A DNA stretch of 64,000 nucleotides, from assembly GCA_963850095.1 (NCBI GenBank), contig CAWKJX010000004.1:620001-684000 (forward strand), read 5' to 3'. This document shows positions 52,391 to 62,351 of the stretch, piece after piece (position 1 is the stretch's first letter; every line of letters begins with the position of its first letter). The notes beneath the pieces are model-generated. The model had not been told where the DNA came from. It worked only from the letters and a program-made list of their open reading frames with translations, and did not search any database. The stretch is from Bog-473 sp963850095. GTDB lineage: Bacteria; Actinomycetota; Acidimicrobiia; Acidimicrobiales; RAAP-2. Both the position numbers and the translations under genes were made by a program.

Positions 52391-53553
52391 ACCAGCTTCC
52401 CGGTCAGGACCGGGACGGCCAGCAGGTAGGCCACCGGTGCCGAGAGCACGATGAGTGGGAAGAGCAGGGCCCGGTTCATGTAGCGGAAGAGCACGACGGC
52501 CGGCAGCAGGAGCGCGTTGCTGCGGTACGAGCTGATTCCGAGCCCCACCACGAGTGGGGTGAACCAGAAGACGTAGGTCCAGCACACGACGAGTTGGTCG
52601 ACGCTGGTCAGCCGGGCCCGGTTGTCGTAGACCACGTAGGTCAGGACGATCATGATGAGCAGCACCAGCTGCGTCTGCAGCGCCACGATGTCACCCGATC
52701 CGAAGAACCGGCCCGGCGCCGGCGCGGTCAGGGTGAACAGCGTCTTGGCCGGGTTGTGCAGGCCGTTGCCGTACTTGGCCTGGACCAGGTACTCGGCCTT
52801 CCAGGTGCCGACCGTGATCTTCAGTACGGCCAGGAACACGATGTAGCCCGCGGCCGACGCGCCCAGCACGAGGGCGACCGGGCGCCAGCCCTGGAGGCGC
52901 CGGAAGGCCACCAGCCACAGGCCGAGGACGAGGATCACGACGACGGCCGAGCTGTAGCTGAGCGGGATCAGGAAGGCGGGTATGAGCGCCCAGCGGTACC
53001 TCTGCGCGCCCAGCAGCCTGAAGAGCACCAGCGCGAGAAGGATGAGCAAGGAGATCGGGAAGAGCGTGAAGTAATAGATGATCCCGGGGAACACCGCCGC
53101 GGTGAGCATGACGACCTTGCGGTGGCGCACCGGTCCGATGATCTGCCAGAGCAGGACGAACACGGCCAGGGTGCAGACCTGGCTCAGCACGACGGCCACC
53201 GCCGTCTCGTTCGCCCCGGCGACGGTGAACGTCTTGATCAGCCACGGGTAGAGGGGCTGCCAGCCCGTGTTCCCGCACCACGACCCCGGGGGGTACCCGG
53301 CTCCGCACCGGTTGAGCGAGTAGCCGTTGTTGACGATCCACAGGTAGATCCCCGAGTCGCCGTGCCACCACGAGAACTCGCTGCGCTGGCTGGCCGGCAG
53401 GAGGCGGACTGACAGCAGAATGGCCAGGTCGACCACGGCGAACAGACCGACGGGGAACGCGTTGTCCCGCAGCGCCGGCCCCCACCGGCCCTGCCGACCC
53501 TCAGGCTCGGCACCCGGCACCGGCGGATCGCTGACGGTCAGAGGTTCGCTCAT
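52387..53553 (-). CDS. Polytopic GT-C-like membrane protein, PIG-V/mannosyltransferase type
   Basis: A 388-residue protein with about ten membrane helices. The first external loop holds WWHGDSGIYLWIVNNGYS and GWQPLYPWLIKTFTVAG, which match the W-D-x-x-Y...G and PLYP motifs of PIG-V-like lipid-linked mannosyltransferases (acidic catalytic residue at the DS position). It could transfer a sugar from a polyprenyl donor outside the membrane. The match is by motif layout only. ATG 53551-53553; a GTG further upstream is open. Followed by the FAD oxidase gene with overlapping stop/start. Confidence 0.7.
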   Translation of the reverse strand: MSEPLTVSDPPVPGAEPEGRQGRWGPALRDNAFPVGLFAVVDLAILLSVRLLPASQRSEFSWWHGDSGIYLWIVNNGYSLNRCGAGYPPGSWCGNTGWQPLYPWLIKTFTVAGANETAVAVVLSQVCTLAVFVLLWQIIGPVRHRKVVMLTAAVFPGIIYYFTLFPISLLILLALVLFRLLGAQRYRWALIPAFLIPLSYSSAVVVILVLGLWLVAFRRLQGWRPVALVLGASAAGYIVFLAVLKITVGTWKAEYLVQAKYGNGLHNPAKTLFTLTAPAPGRFFGSGDIVALQTQLVLLIMIVLTYVVYDNRARLTSVDQLVVCWTYVFWFTPLVVGLGISSYRSNALLLPAVVLFRYMNRALLFPLIVLSAPVAYLLAVPVLTGKLV

Positions 53554-53605
53554 GGTCAGGGGGTAGCGTAGGGAACGCCGGAGGGCCACACGAGGAGGGG
53601 CAGTC

Positions 53606-54562
53606 GTGGAAGTGGTGCGGACGCCCGACGAGCGCTTCCGCGACCTCCCGGGCTTCCCGTTCCCGCCCCACTACGTGACGCTTCCGGACGGGCTGCGGGT
53701 CCACTATGTGGACGAGGGTCCGCCTCAGGGCGAGACGGTCCTGCTGCTGCACGGCCAACCCACGTGGTCCTATCTCTACCGCACCGTCGTCGGGCACCTG
53801 GTGGCGCACGGCCTGCGCGCCGTGGCACCCGACCTCGTCGGGTTCGGGCGTTCGGACAAGCCGCGCTCACGGGCCGCCCACACCGTGGCGGCGCACGTCG
53901 GTTGGATGACCCGGTTCGCCGACGCCGTCGGGCTGACCGGGGTCACGCTGGTGGTGCAGGACTGGGGCGGGCCCATCGGCCTGGGCGTCCAGGCGCAGCG
54001 ACCCGGCTTCGCTCGGCGCGTGATCGCCTCCAATACGGCGTTGCACACGGCCGACGCCCGGCTGGCCGGCCGCCTGGACTGGCCCGTCCACGACGCCGGC
54101 GGCGGGGCCGTGACCGTGGCGCAGCCCCTGCTCGACTACCAGCGACTGACCCAGGAGGTCACGACCTTCCGCCCCAGCCTGTTCGTGCAGGGGGCCACCG
54201 CGTCGGAGGTGCCGGACGCCGTGCTGGCGGCCTACGACGCCCCGTTCCCCGACGAGGATTCCTGCGCCGGTCCGCGCCAGCTCCCCCTCCTCATGGGGCT
54301 CACCCCGCACAGCGCCTGCGCGGTCCAGAACCGCCGCACGCTCGACGCCCTGCGGGCCTACGAGTCCCCCTTCCTCACCGCGTTCTCCGACCAGGACCCC
54401 GGTACCCGAGGTTGGGCCGAGGTCCTGCAGTCCGAGGTGCCCGGTGCCCGTGGACAGTCACACGTGACCATCGCGGATGCGGGCCATTTCGTGCAGGAGG
54501 ACCGCGGCATGGAGCTGGCCGGGGTGGTGGTGGAGCTGATCGGGGCCATTCGTCCGCGCTGA
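53606..54562 (+). CDS. Haloalkane-dehalogenase-like alpha/beta-hydrolase
   Basis: A 318-residue hydrolase of the haloalkane dehalogenase group I layout. Oxyanion/halide region VLLLHGQPTWSYLYR, nucleophile Asp in VVQDWGGPIGLGVQ with the following Trp as halide ligand, VIASNTALHTADARL, and C-terminal His in IADAGHFVQEDRG with an acid in AFSDQDPGTRG. The nucleophile is Asp not Ser, which separates it from lipases. Physiological substrate unknown. GAGGAGGGG before the GTG start. Divergent from the membrane protein gene with a 52-nt gap. Confidence 0.85.
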   Translation: MEVVRTPDERFRDLPGFPFPPHYVTLPDGLRVHYVDEGPPQGETVLLLHGQPTWSYLYRTVVGHLVAHGLRAVAPDLVGFGRSDKPRSRAAHTVAAHVGWMTRFADAVGLTGVTLVVQDWGGPIGLGVQAQRPGFARRVIASNTALHTADARLAGRLDWPVHDAGGGAVTVAQPLLDYQRLTQEVTTFRPSLFVQGATASEVPDAVLAAYDAPFPDEDSCAGPRQLPLLMGLTPHSACAVQNRRTLDALRAYESPFLTAFSDQDPGTRGWAEVLQSEVPGARGQSHVTIADAGHFVQEDRGMELAGVVVELIGAIRPR

Positions 54563-54577
54563 GCGGAGTCGGGCGGT

Positions 54578-55339
54578 TCAGCTGGCGGGTGTCGCCTCCT
54601 CGGGCGCCGGCGCGGCGCCGATCGCGTCAGGCTCCGGCGCACCGGTCCCCAGCTGCGCCTTGAGGGCGGCCAGCTCGTTGTCGACCTGCGAGGCCTGGCC
54701 GACCTGGTCGAGCTCCTTTTGAATGTCGTCGGTGCCACCACCGACGTCCTCGAGCACACCGGACTCGAGCAGCTCGTCGAGTGCACCCGAGCGTGCCTGC
54801 ATGGTGGAGATCTTGTCCTGGGCGCGCTGCAACGCCGCCCCGGAGTCGTTGACGGACTTCGAAATGCCCGCCGTGCTCTCGTCGACCGAGGAGATGGCCT
54901 TGGCCGCGGTGTATTGGGCCTTGAGCGTCTCCTTCTGCGTCCGGAAGTCGTTGACCCGTTTCTGCAGGACGTCGAGGGTCTGCGTCAGCTTCTGCTCCTC
55001 CTCGTCGAGCTGCTGGCGCTGGGGCTCCATCTGGTCGATCTGCTGCTGGGCCGTCGCCTTGCGCGCCAGCGCCTCCTTGGCCAGATCCTCGCGGTTGGCC
55101 TGCAGCGCCTGCTTGGCCTGGTCCTGCAGATGGTCGATGGTGTGCTGGAACTGCTGCTCCTGCAGCTCTATCCGCTTCTTGGACCCCGCGATGTCGACGA
55201 GCGCCCGGCGCACCTGGGTGATCTGCTCGAGCATCTTCTCGTAGGAGAGGTCCAGCATCTCGTCGGGCTTCTCGGCGGCGTCGAGCGCCTTGTTCGTCTT
55301 GGCCTGCACAATGTCGTGTGCCCGCTGGAAGATGCCCAT
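54578..55339 (-). CDS. pspA: PspA/IM30-family membrane-stress protein
   Basis: A 253-residue, almost wholly helical protein that coats and protects the inner membrane. N-terminal amphipathic helix MGIFQRAHDIVQAKTNKALD, then a coiled coil with DEMLDLSYEKMLEQITQVRR, KKRIELQEQQFQHTIDHL and a Gln/Glu-rich hinge, and a C-terminal Ala/Pro tail. GGGAGGGA directly precedes the ATG at 55337-55339, the best ribosome site in the window, so expression may be high. No other psp gene nearby. Confidence 0.9.
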   Translation of the reverse strand: MGIFQRAHDIVQAKTNKALDAAEKPDEMLDLSYEKMLEQITQVRRALVDIAGSKKRIELQEQQFQHTIDHLQDQAKQALQANREDLAKEALARKATAQQQIDQMEPQRQQLDEEEQKLTQTLDVLQKRVNDFRTQKETLKAQYTAAKAISSVDESTAGISKSVNDSGAALQRAQDKISTMQARSGALDELLESGVLEDVGGGTDDIQKELDQVGQASQVDNELAALKAQLGTGAPEPDAIGAAPAPEEATPAS

Positions 55340-55387
55340 CTGTCCCTCCCTGTGGGATCGATCGCCGTCACCCAACCATAGAGCGGT

Positions 55388-55940
55388 TCAACCGGCTCGC
55401 GCCGCCGCGTCACCGCGCTCGGTGCCGAGCAGTTCCTCGACGACGGCGCTCTTGGCTTCTGCATAGCCCTGCCGGTCCCGCGGGAATTTCCGGGCCAGTG
55501 CTCGCTTGGCCGACTGGTAGTGCTGGCGCGCACCCATGTCACGGCGGAGCAGTTCACGGAAACGCACGTAGTCGTGCCATTCCTGGCTGCTCTCGTTCAC
55601 CACGTGGAGGTGCACCGTGCTGAACGAGCCCTTCCGGCGCACGAAGACAAGGCCGCCCTCCTTCCCTTTGTCACCCTCGTAGGTGTAGCGGCCTCCGCCG
55701 CCCAGTCGGGCCACCACGTCGTCGGCCGGCGTGCCGGCGGGTACGGCCGCCGCGAGGTCGAGAATGGGCTTCGCCTCCAGGCCGGGCACCGAGGTGCTCC
55801 CCACGTGCTCCACGGCGCGGGCCAATTCCGGCCAGCAACCTCTCGACCGCCTTGCGTTCCGCACCGCCCAGGACGGCCCAGACCGGATTGGGCGGGGCCA
55901 GCCGTACTTCCGAAGGATCGAGCCCCAAATCGTCGCGCAT
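55388..55940 (-). CDS. GrpB-family (UPF0157) protein, one frameshift
   Basis: About 183 residues with a nucleotidyltransferase-like fold: RLAPPNPVWAVLGGAERKAV, then after the frame change VEHVGSTSVPGLEAKPILDL, the family signature with metal-site Asp, and VFVRRKGSFSTVHLHVVNES. One extra base near 55830 explains the break. Start at ATG 55940 with no clear ribosome site; the frame is open to a GTG at 55985. Members are called GrpB but are not nucleotide exchange factors; function is unknown. Confidence 0.75.
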
Positions 55941-56014
55941 CGGCGCCGCTGCCTTGCCCCTCCCCCCGCCGGGGAGGCGGACCACGTAGCGACCGGCCCC
56001 GCCGGGTGGCCCGG

Positions 56015-58187
56015 TCAGGAGCCCGAGGCCGCGACGATGGGGCCGTTGAGGTGGGTGCCCGCCATGTCCCCGTCGTCCGGAGCGTCGCCGAAGGCCGAGA
56101 CCTGGCCGAGTGCGGTCGCCACCCAGTAGCCGCCGCCGTCGGAGGTGTCGAAGATGGCGTTGGCCGGATCGAGCCCCCCGGCCGAACCGCCGGGCGGGCC
56201 GCCCAGGGCGGCCGCGTTGCCGAAGTTGAAGACCTGGCCGTTGCCGCTCAGGATCCAGTAGCCGTCGCCGTCCGGCGTGGCCGCGGCCGAGGTGATCGCG
56301 CCGGCCTGGGGCCCGGGCGCGCCGTAGTCGACCGCATCGCCGAAGGGGTACACCGAACCCGACGACGTGACGACCCAGTAGCCGTTCCCCGTGGCGTCGG
56401 GCATGACGGCCACCGCCTTGCCGTTGCAGCCACCGATGCCAGGGCAGGACCCGGCGAACTTGGCATCACCGAAGGCGAAGACGCCACCGTCGGAGGCGAC
56501 CATGAAGTAGCCACCGCCGTCGGAGGACGGAACCATGCCCACAATGGGCGCGTTCAGACTGTTCGGCATGCCCGAACCGGCGGGGTGCAGCCCGGCGCCG
56601 GGTATGGAGCCGAAAAAGCCGGCGTCACCGAAGGCGAAGATGCCGCCGTCGGACGCCACCAGCCAGTAGCCGTTCCGATCGCTCGTGGGCGTAATGCCGA
56701 CCACCGGTCGTTGCAGGTGCATGGAGCCGGTCGAGCCGTGGAAGCCGGCCGATCCGAAGTTGAAGATGCCCCCGTCGGAACCTACCAGCCAGTAGCCGTG
56801 TGAGACCGTGGGCGGTGTCGGAGCGGGCGGTGGAGGCGGTGGTGACGGGGCGGGGGTGTCGGAATAGGTGTAGAGGTCAGCCGGCGATTGGGCGCTGGTG
56901 CCGCCGGGCGTCGTCACCGTGATGTGCACCGTGCCGAGGTCGACCGAGCCCGGAATGGTGGTGGTGATTTCGTTCGGGCTGTAGCTCATGGACCCGATGC
57001 TGGCCACCGTCCCGAAGTCGACGATGGGCGTGGCGCCGTCGTTGAAGTTCGACCCCTCGATGGTCACGCTGCCCGAAGGCACCTGGAGGCCCGACGTCGG
57101 CGACACGGATGTGACGATGGGCGCGTCGGTCGGCGCGTAGGTGAACTCGTCGACCCCCGGTGTCCCGGTGGAGCTCGACGACCCGGCGCCGGTGGTCACT
57201 GTCACCACGACCCGGTCGGTGGACGTCCCCGCCGGGTCGGCCGGCGCGTCGGCGGTGAGCTGGCCGTCCCAGTTGACCTGGACGTTGGTGGCCGGTACCC
57301 CGCCGAAGAAGACCTGCGGCGCCGGGGTGGTCCCGAAGTAGTTGCCTTCGATCGTCACCGGGGTCCCTGCTCCGGTGTTCGGCGAGGAGGCGGGCAACAC
57401 CTGGACGACGTCGGGGGTGGCCGGGGTGGACGGCGTGGGCAGGGCGCTCGGGACAATGGGATCGATGAGCGAGTCGGGAGTGCCGGCCTCGTTGGCGAAG
57501 ATCTCGGCGTACTGGCCGGCCGCCGTGTTGGCGTCGCCCATGTCGGCCGTCTGGGACCCGGTGGTCGCCCAGGGGCCCAGGATGTTGTCCCGGTGGCCCC
57601 AGCACTCGGTGCCCGTCGACGAGGTGCAGTCGACGTTGGTGCCGCCGTAGCCGTCGTTGTACATCCAGGCGAAGTCCGCCCCGAGCGGGGTGTAGTCGAG
57701 GGCGAAAATGGACCCGGCCGAGGTGTAGTCGAAACCGGTCGGCGGCGCCGGGTCCGTGTTGCCCGCGGCAGCGGTCTGCGCCGCGGTGTCCAGTGCGGGG
57801 TCGAGGCCGGTGAACCCCGGCAGGCCGCGGTCGCCGCGCTCCTCGTCGGTGATGATGAGCTGCTGCTCCGGCACCGGGTCGCCGGCGTACCCGATCGGGA
57901 GCACGAGTGGACCGAGCCCTTCGAGGTAGCGGGCGTAGTTGATGTTGTGCAGCACCGAGTCGATGCAGCCGGAGCTGTCGTCGTCGACGGGCGTGATGGA
58001 GCAGGCGGGCATGACCTGGGGCGCAATGTTGGTGGCCGGTTTGGACGGAGGTACAACGCCGGTCGCCCCGGCCGTCGTGGAGGACCCGGACATCAGCATG
58101 ATGGCGGAGGCGATCAAGGGCGATCACGGCCATGGCGCGCGGCAAAGTCGAGCGGACGGCGCGCGCGCCAGTTCTGTGCTGCGTCAC
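56015..58187 (-). CDS. Exported CAP-like plus IPT/TIG protein with six GYWLV repeats, one frameshift
   Basis: About 724 residues. Signal peptide (RSTLPRAMAVIALIASAIML) across a frame change near 58116 that one extra T explains. Residues 45-190 look like a CAP/SCP domain (NINYARYLEGLGPLVLP, CWGHRDNILGPWA). Two IPT/TIG immunoglobulin-like domains follow (VVQVLPASSPNTGAGTPVTI and PIVTSVSPTSGLQVPSGSVT). After a proline linker the C-terminal 290 residues hold six repeats with GYWLVGSDGG, GYWLVASDGG, GYFMVASDGG, GYWVVTSSG, GYWILSGNG and GYWVATALG. The last piece, LNGPIVAASGS, supplies the strand missing from repeat 1, which points to a closed propeller. Confidence 0.85.
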
Positions 58188-58430
58188 GCTTCCGTTCGCC
58201 CCCCTCTGTGCGTGGAATCAGATCAGCTCGGGCAACGTAACATTTTCGACCCTCGCCTCAGAGGTGCGTGGGGCGAAATTGTCCCTCGGTTGACCACTGT
58301 CGGGGTGCAAGCCGGTTGCCGTCCGGCCGGCACGGTCTGGTGCCGTTCGTCGCGTGCGGAATGGCGCGCCGGCGTCACGGCGTCTTGCGGCGCCATCCCC
58401 GGGGGTGGGGCCGCGTAGACCCTCCGGGCG
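58188..58430. other. Intergenic gap upstream of the CAP/IPT gene
   Basis: The 243-nt gap between the CAP/IPT gene start and the VOC gene stop contains no convincing coding frame. The promoter of the CAP/IPT gene must lie here, but no clear hexamers were found. Confidence 0.35.
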
Positions 58431-58859
58431 TCACGTCGGTCGTTCGGGAGGGCCCCGGAAGAACCAGTGGACGCCGTACTTGTCGGCGAGGTGGCCGTAG
58501 GAACCGAAGGGCATGTCGTGGAGTTGGTCGAGGAGTCCCGGATCCGCCCCCAGCGAAAGCTTGTCGAAAATCTCCTCCAACTGGCCGTGGCTGTCCGCAC
58601 TGAGGTAGACGGCGACGGTGTTGCCGATCGTCGGTATCCGGGTGGGATGGCGCCAGTCCGTGGCGGAGAAGTCGATGGCGTCGCTCAGCAGGTGCGCGTA
58701 GGCGACCTTGTTCAGCTGTTCGGCCGGCAGCTGGTCGCTTCCCGGCATGTCGCGCACCTCGACGATCGACAGTTCTCCTCCGAAGACGGATTGGTAGAAG
58801 GTCATCGCCTCGGCGCAGTTTCCGTCACCAAAGAGAAGGAAGGGGGTCGACTTCGTCAT
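58431..58859 (-). CDS. PhnB/VOC-family protein
   Basis: A 142-residue VOC-fold protein of the PhnB/3-demethylubiquinone-like group: PFLLFGDGNCAEAMTFYQSV, FGGELSIVEVRDMPG and KYGVHWFFRGPPE with the typical GxxW near the end. The internal ADSHGQLEEIFDKLSLG matches the paired-repeat linker. ATG 58857-58859 has AGGTG 11 nt upstream; a GTG at 58884-58886 is the alternative. Function unknown. Confidence 0.8.
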   Translation of the reverse strand: MTKSTPFLLFGDGNCAEAMTFYQSVFGGELSIVEVRDMPGSDQLPAEQLNKVAYAHLLSDAIDFSATDWRHPTRIPTIGNTVAVYLSADSHGQLEEIFDKLSLGADPGLLDQLHDMPFGSYGHLADKYGVHWFFRGPPERPT

Positions 58860-59039
58860 CTCGTTTACACCTGCCTTCGTGCTCACCCTTCGCCCAACAC
58901 CGGTCTGGTTCGATGGGCCACGTCAATCCAATCAGATACGCGGCTGGCGTTCGTCGACGCGAACGGTGGTTGCCCTGGTCTTTGGCGTTGGCCGTGGCGC
59001 GGTTGGCTTGACCAACTTCACAGACGGGCCACGTCGGGC

Positions 59040-59912
59040 TTATGAAGTGGGTGACTCCGGCATGACCATGAGACGGCCGCTGTAGTCCAAACGATGCAGG
59101 AGCACGACCAAACCTGTCGACCCGAGGTACTCGTCCACCGCATCACGCGCGCCCCGAAAATGCCCGTAGTCATCAATGATGAGCACGCCGCCCGGCGCAA
59201 TCCGGGGAACGAGGTGCATCAACTCATGCTTCGTCGATTCGTAGTAGTCGGTGTCCAGGCGCAACAACGCGATGGCCTCCGGCGCCCGGTCGGGTACCGT
59301 CTGCTCGACGAGCCCTTTCACGAAGTGGAAACGGTCAGCGGGGTACCCGCAGGCGTAAAGCTTGGACTTGACCTCCTCGAAGGGTTTGAACCAGAAGGCG
59401 GGGTCGGATGCGGACTCTCCTTCCACTTGGACCTGTCGCCAGTCGTCCAGTGCGCTGTGGCCCCATGCATCGACGTCGCGCTCCGAAGGCTCCGGCATGT
59501 ACTCGAAGGTGTCGAAGAGGTACAACTCGCGGTCGGCCACCCCGGAAGCGGCCAGGGTGCGCGCCATGACCTGCATGCTGCCCCCTCGCCATACTCCGCA
59601 TTCCACGAAGGCCCCGGGGATACCGGCTTCGGTGACGAAGCGGACGGCATCCCTCAAGGCGACGATGCGTTCCGGGGTCGTCAACGTCCAGCCTTTGACC
59701 GCTTCGCACAACTCGATGTCTTCTGGGGTGAAGTCGGGGGGATAGGCGACCTCGTCCTTCTCGTCACGTCCGTCCCCATTGGGTGTTCGCACGAGCTGGT
59801 AGCCGAAGCGAGCCAGCGCATCCTGAAGAAGAGATCGAGCGCTCAAGGGTAAGCCTGCGTTCTTGGAAGTCACCCGCCGCACAGTTCGGACACTGTATCG
59901 GCCACTCGCCAC
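59040..59912 (-). CDS. TylF/MycF-type macrocin O-methyltransferase family protein
   Basis: A 290-residue SAM-dependent methyltransferase of the TylF family, whose founders methylate sugar hydroxyls on macrolides. Motifs: SAM loop GAFVECGVWRGGSMQVMART, LYLFDTFEYMPEPSERD, metal-binding LLRLDTDYYESTKHELMHL and GGVLIIDDYGHFRGARDAVDE, whose Asp pair holds Mg2+. No polyketide or sugar genes lie nearby, so the target is probably a cell-envelope glycan or a small metabolite. The 5' part is less GC-rich than the genome core. Start GTG 59912 is tentative. Confidence 0.85.
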   Translation of the reverse strand: MASGRYSVRTVRRVTSKNAGLPLSARSLLQDALARFGYQLVRTPNGDGRDEKDEVAYPPDFTPEDIELCEAVKGWTLTTPERIVALRDAVRFVTEAGIPGAFVECGVWRGGSMQVMARTLAASGVADRELYLFDTFEYMPEPSERDVDAWGHSALDDWRQVQVEGESASDPAFWFKPFEEVKSKLYACGYPADRFHFVKGLVEQTVPDRAPEAIALLRLDTDYYESTKHELMHLVPRIAPGGVLIIDDYGHFRGARDAVDEYLGSTGLVVLLHRLDYSGRLMVMPESPTS

Positions 59913-60090
59913 GTCCCAACTGGACGCGGTTCCCGGGCTGGTCGACGAGGTGCGGGGCCGCCGGCAACCGCGTCTACCAGCGGTTTTCTGAATTGTGGGG
60001 ATCCGGACCCGGGACCCGTTGGTCCCGTCGTCTCCTCCGTGAAACTAGGAGTGGTGCGTGGCTCGTCTCGCTGCCGGCGAAGCGGGATCT

Positions 60091-60804
60091 CTACGTGAGG
60101 TGACGTGCGAAGAAGTCGAGGGTACGTGACCAGGCCAAGTCGGCCGCGGCCTTGTTGTACATCGATGGGGCGTCCTCGTTGCTGAACGCATGGCCCGCCT
60201 GGTAGCGAAAGAACTCGACATCGGGTCGCTCGGACACCGCCTCCTCCACGGCTGCGATGTTGTCGGCTGGAATGAAGGGATCATCGTCCCCATAGTGAAA
60301 TGTGGCGGGGCAGTCGAGGCTGGAGACCTGATCGATCATGTCGTTTATCGCCGAGCCGTAGTAGCAGACGGCCGCATCGATCCCGTGACCGTCGACACGG
60401 CTCAGGGTGGCCGCGGCGAAGGCGAGGCCGCCACCAAGGCAGAAGCCCACGGCGCCGACCTTGCCCGTGCATTCCGGCATGGTCAGTAGATGGGCGTGGC
60501 AAGCGGTGATGTCTCCAATCGCCGCGACGAAGTCGAATTGTTGGATCATCGCGAACGCGTCGGTCATCCCCGACTCGTCCTTGCGTTCGAAGCGACGCTC
60601 GATGCGCCAGAACATGTCCGGTGCGAGTGTCGTGTAACCCGCTGCCGCGAGCTTCCCGGCCACGTGTCGAATGTTGTCGTTGATCCCGAAGATTTCCTGA
60701 AACAGAAGGATGCCTGGACCGGTACCTGATTCGGGTACCGCGCAGAAGGCATCGAATTGGTCATCGCCGGTCGAGATGGGTTCGTAACGAGTGGTCGCGC
60801 TCAC
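60091..60804 (-). CDS. Dienelactone hydrolase-family protein
   Basis: A 237-residue alpha/beta-hydrolase with a Cys nucleophile: ILLFQEIFGINDNIRHVAGK, VGAVGFCLGGGLAFAAATL (G-x-C-x-G), acid in ATFHYGDDDPFIPADN and His in YQAGHAFSNEDAP. This triad defines the dienelactone hydrolase group, which opens lactones in chlorocatechol or related catabolism; many members act on other esters. TAGGGT lies 8 nt before the GTG start. Confidence 0.88.
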   Translation of the reverse strand: MSATTRYEPISTGDDQFDAFCAVPESGTGPGILLFQEIFGINDNIRHVAGKLAAAGYTTLAPDMFWRIERRFERKDESGMTDAFAMIQQFDFVAAIGDITACHAHLLTMPECTGKVGAVGFCLGGGLAFAAATLSRVDGHGIDAAVCYYGSAINDMIDQVSSLDCPATFHYGDDDPFIPADNIAAVEEAVSERPDVEFFRYQAGHAFSNEDAPSMYNKAAADLAWSRTLDFFARHLT

Positions 60805-60812
60805 GGTCCGGC

Positions 60813-60818
60813 ACCCTA
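60813..60818 (-). promoter_or_regulatory. -10 element of the dienelactone hydrolase gene
   Basis: TAGGGT on the minus strand with 8 nt to the GTG start, close to the leaderless spacing used elsewhere in the window. Confidence 0.4.
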
Positions 60819-60871
60819 CCCGAGCAAGAGATGCGAGTCGTCTTCGACGGCCACGGAATCGTCGCCGATCT

Positions 60872-62351
60872 TTAGAATCCCGTGGCGGCGATGATCGATC
60901 CGTTGAGGTTCGTCCCGTTCATGCCACCGTCTTGGGGTGCATCCCCAAAGTTGTACACGGTGCCGTTCGCGGTGGCGACCCAGTATCCACCACCATCCCA
61001 CGTCGTGAAGATCGCGGAAGACGGGTTCAAGCCACCGGTCTGACCAGCGATCGCTCCATAGTTCCCGGCATCGCCGTACGTAGCGACGGCACCGTTAGCG
61101 AAGAGTATCCAGTACCCGCCACCATCCGGGGTACGAACGGCGGACATGACGGGCACACTTTGAGGACCGGGCTGACCGTAATTGGGGGCGTCACCGAAGG
61201 CGTAGACGTATCCAGAACTCGTCACCAACCAGTAGCCGTTGCCGCTCGCGTCGGGCATCACTGCGACGCCCGCCCCGAGGCATCCTCCGATACCCGGACA
61301 CGAACCCTCGAATTGAGCGTCCCCGAACGCGAACACGCCACCGTCGGAGGCCACCATGAAATAGCCACCGTCGTCGTTTGATGGCACCATGCCCACTATT
61401 GGGGCATTGAGGCTGTTGGGCAGCCCCGAGTCAGCCGGGTGGAGCCCGAGTCCGGGAATGGATCCGTAGAACTCGGTATCGCCGAAGCTGAAGACCCCGC
61501 CGTCGGAGGCGTCGAGCCAGTAGCCCTCATCGTCTCTGGTCGGCACAATGCCAACGACGGGTCTTTGCAGGACAGTGCCGCCCATCGAACCGTAGAATTG
61601 GGCCGAGCCGAAGGCGAAGATTCCGCCATCCGACCCCACCAGCCAATAGCCATGTGTCGGGGTCGGGTTGTTTGGTTGCCCGTCCACGGTGAGGTTGGAG
61701 TACTCCAATGTCGTGCCTGGAGTCAGGTGAGCGACATAAAAGCCGGTCTGGCCGGAGGGTGGCGCGTTTGAAGGCAGTGTCGCCTGGCCGCCCCACGTCG
61801 GGTCACCCCATGCGGGTTGCGTGCCGCTTGTCCAGACGACGAACTGCACGAGGTCACCCGTGATCTGAGCGCACATGTTGAGTGGCCATGTAGATGGAGC
61901 AGGTTGGGAGCCCGCTGACGGTAGCCGTGCCGAAATCGGTGAACGCCGGGTCGTTCGCCGTGTCCCAGGTCTGGAAGTTGAACTGGTTCCTCGGGCTTCC
62001 GTCGCCGCTGAAGACGTTCTCGGTGACGGTGACCGCCTCGTTGCCGTCGTCGGAGATGCGCATGGCAATGCCCGGCTGGTCAAGGTCCTGGCCCCCACTG
62101 AAGGTCGCGCACGCGGTCGTGTTCGACTCGGTGACCCCGTCGGACGCCCAGAAGAACTCTCGGTTGTTTCCACCTGACGTCGGCGGCGCAGTGACCGTCA
62201 CCGTACCGTTGAAGTATGAGTACGCGTACGCCGCGCCGTCGGGCGTCACCTCGAAGTGACCACTGAGGGTCGCTGAAGAAATCGGCTGTTGGCACGCCAA
62301 CACGACGCCGCACACACAGAGCCCGAAAAGGACGAGTCGGTACAACTTCAT
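60872..62351 (-). CDS. Exported protein with unknown N-domain and six GYWLV repeats, one frameshift
   Basis: About 492 residues. Signal peptide MKLYRLVLFGLCVCGVVLAC, whose end (VLAC) could be a weak lipobox. Residues 25-235 are a beta-rich unknown domain (HFEVTPDGAAYAYSYFNGTV, QITGDLVQFVVWTSG, TTLEYSNLTVDG), interrupted by a frame change near 61880-61890. The C-terminal 250 residues hold six repeats nearly identical in order and inserts to those of the gene at 56 kb, including CPGIGGC between repeats 3 and 4, the DSGLPNSLNAPIVGMVP spacer and the final LNGSIIAATGF. Clearly a paralogue with an exchanged N-terminal domain. Confidence 0.82.
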
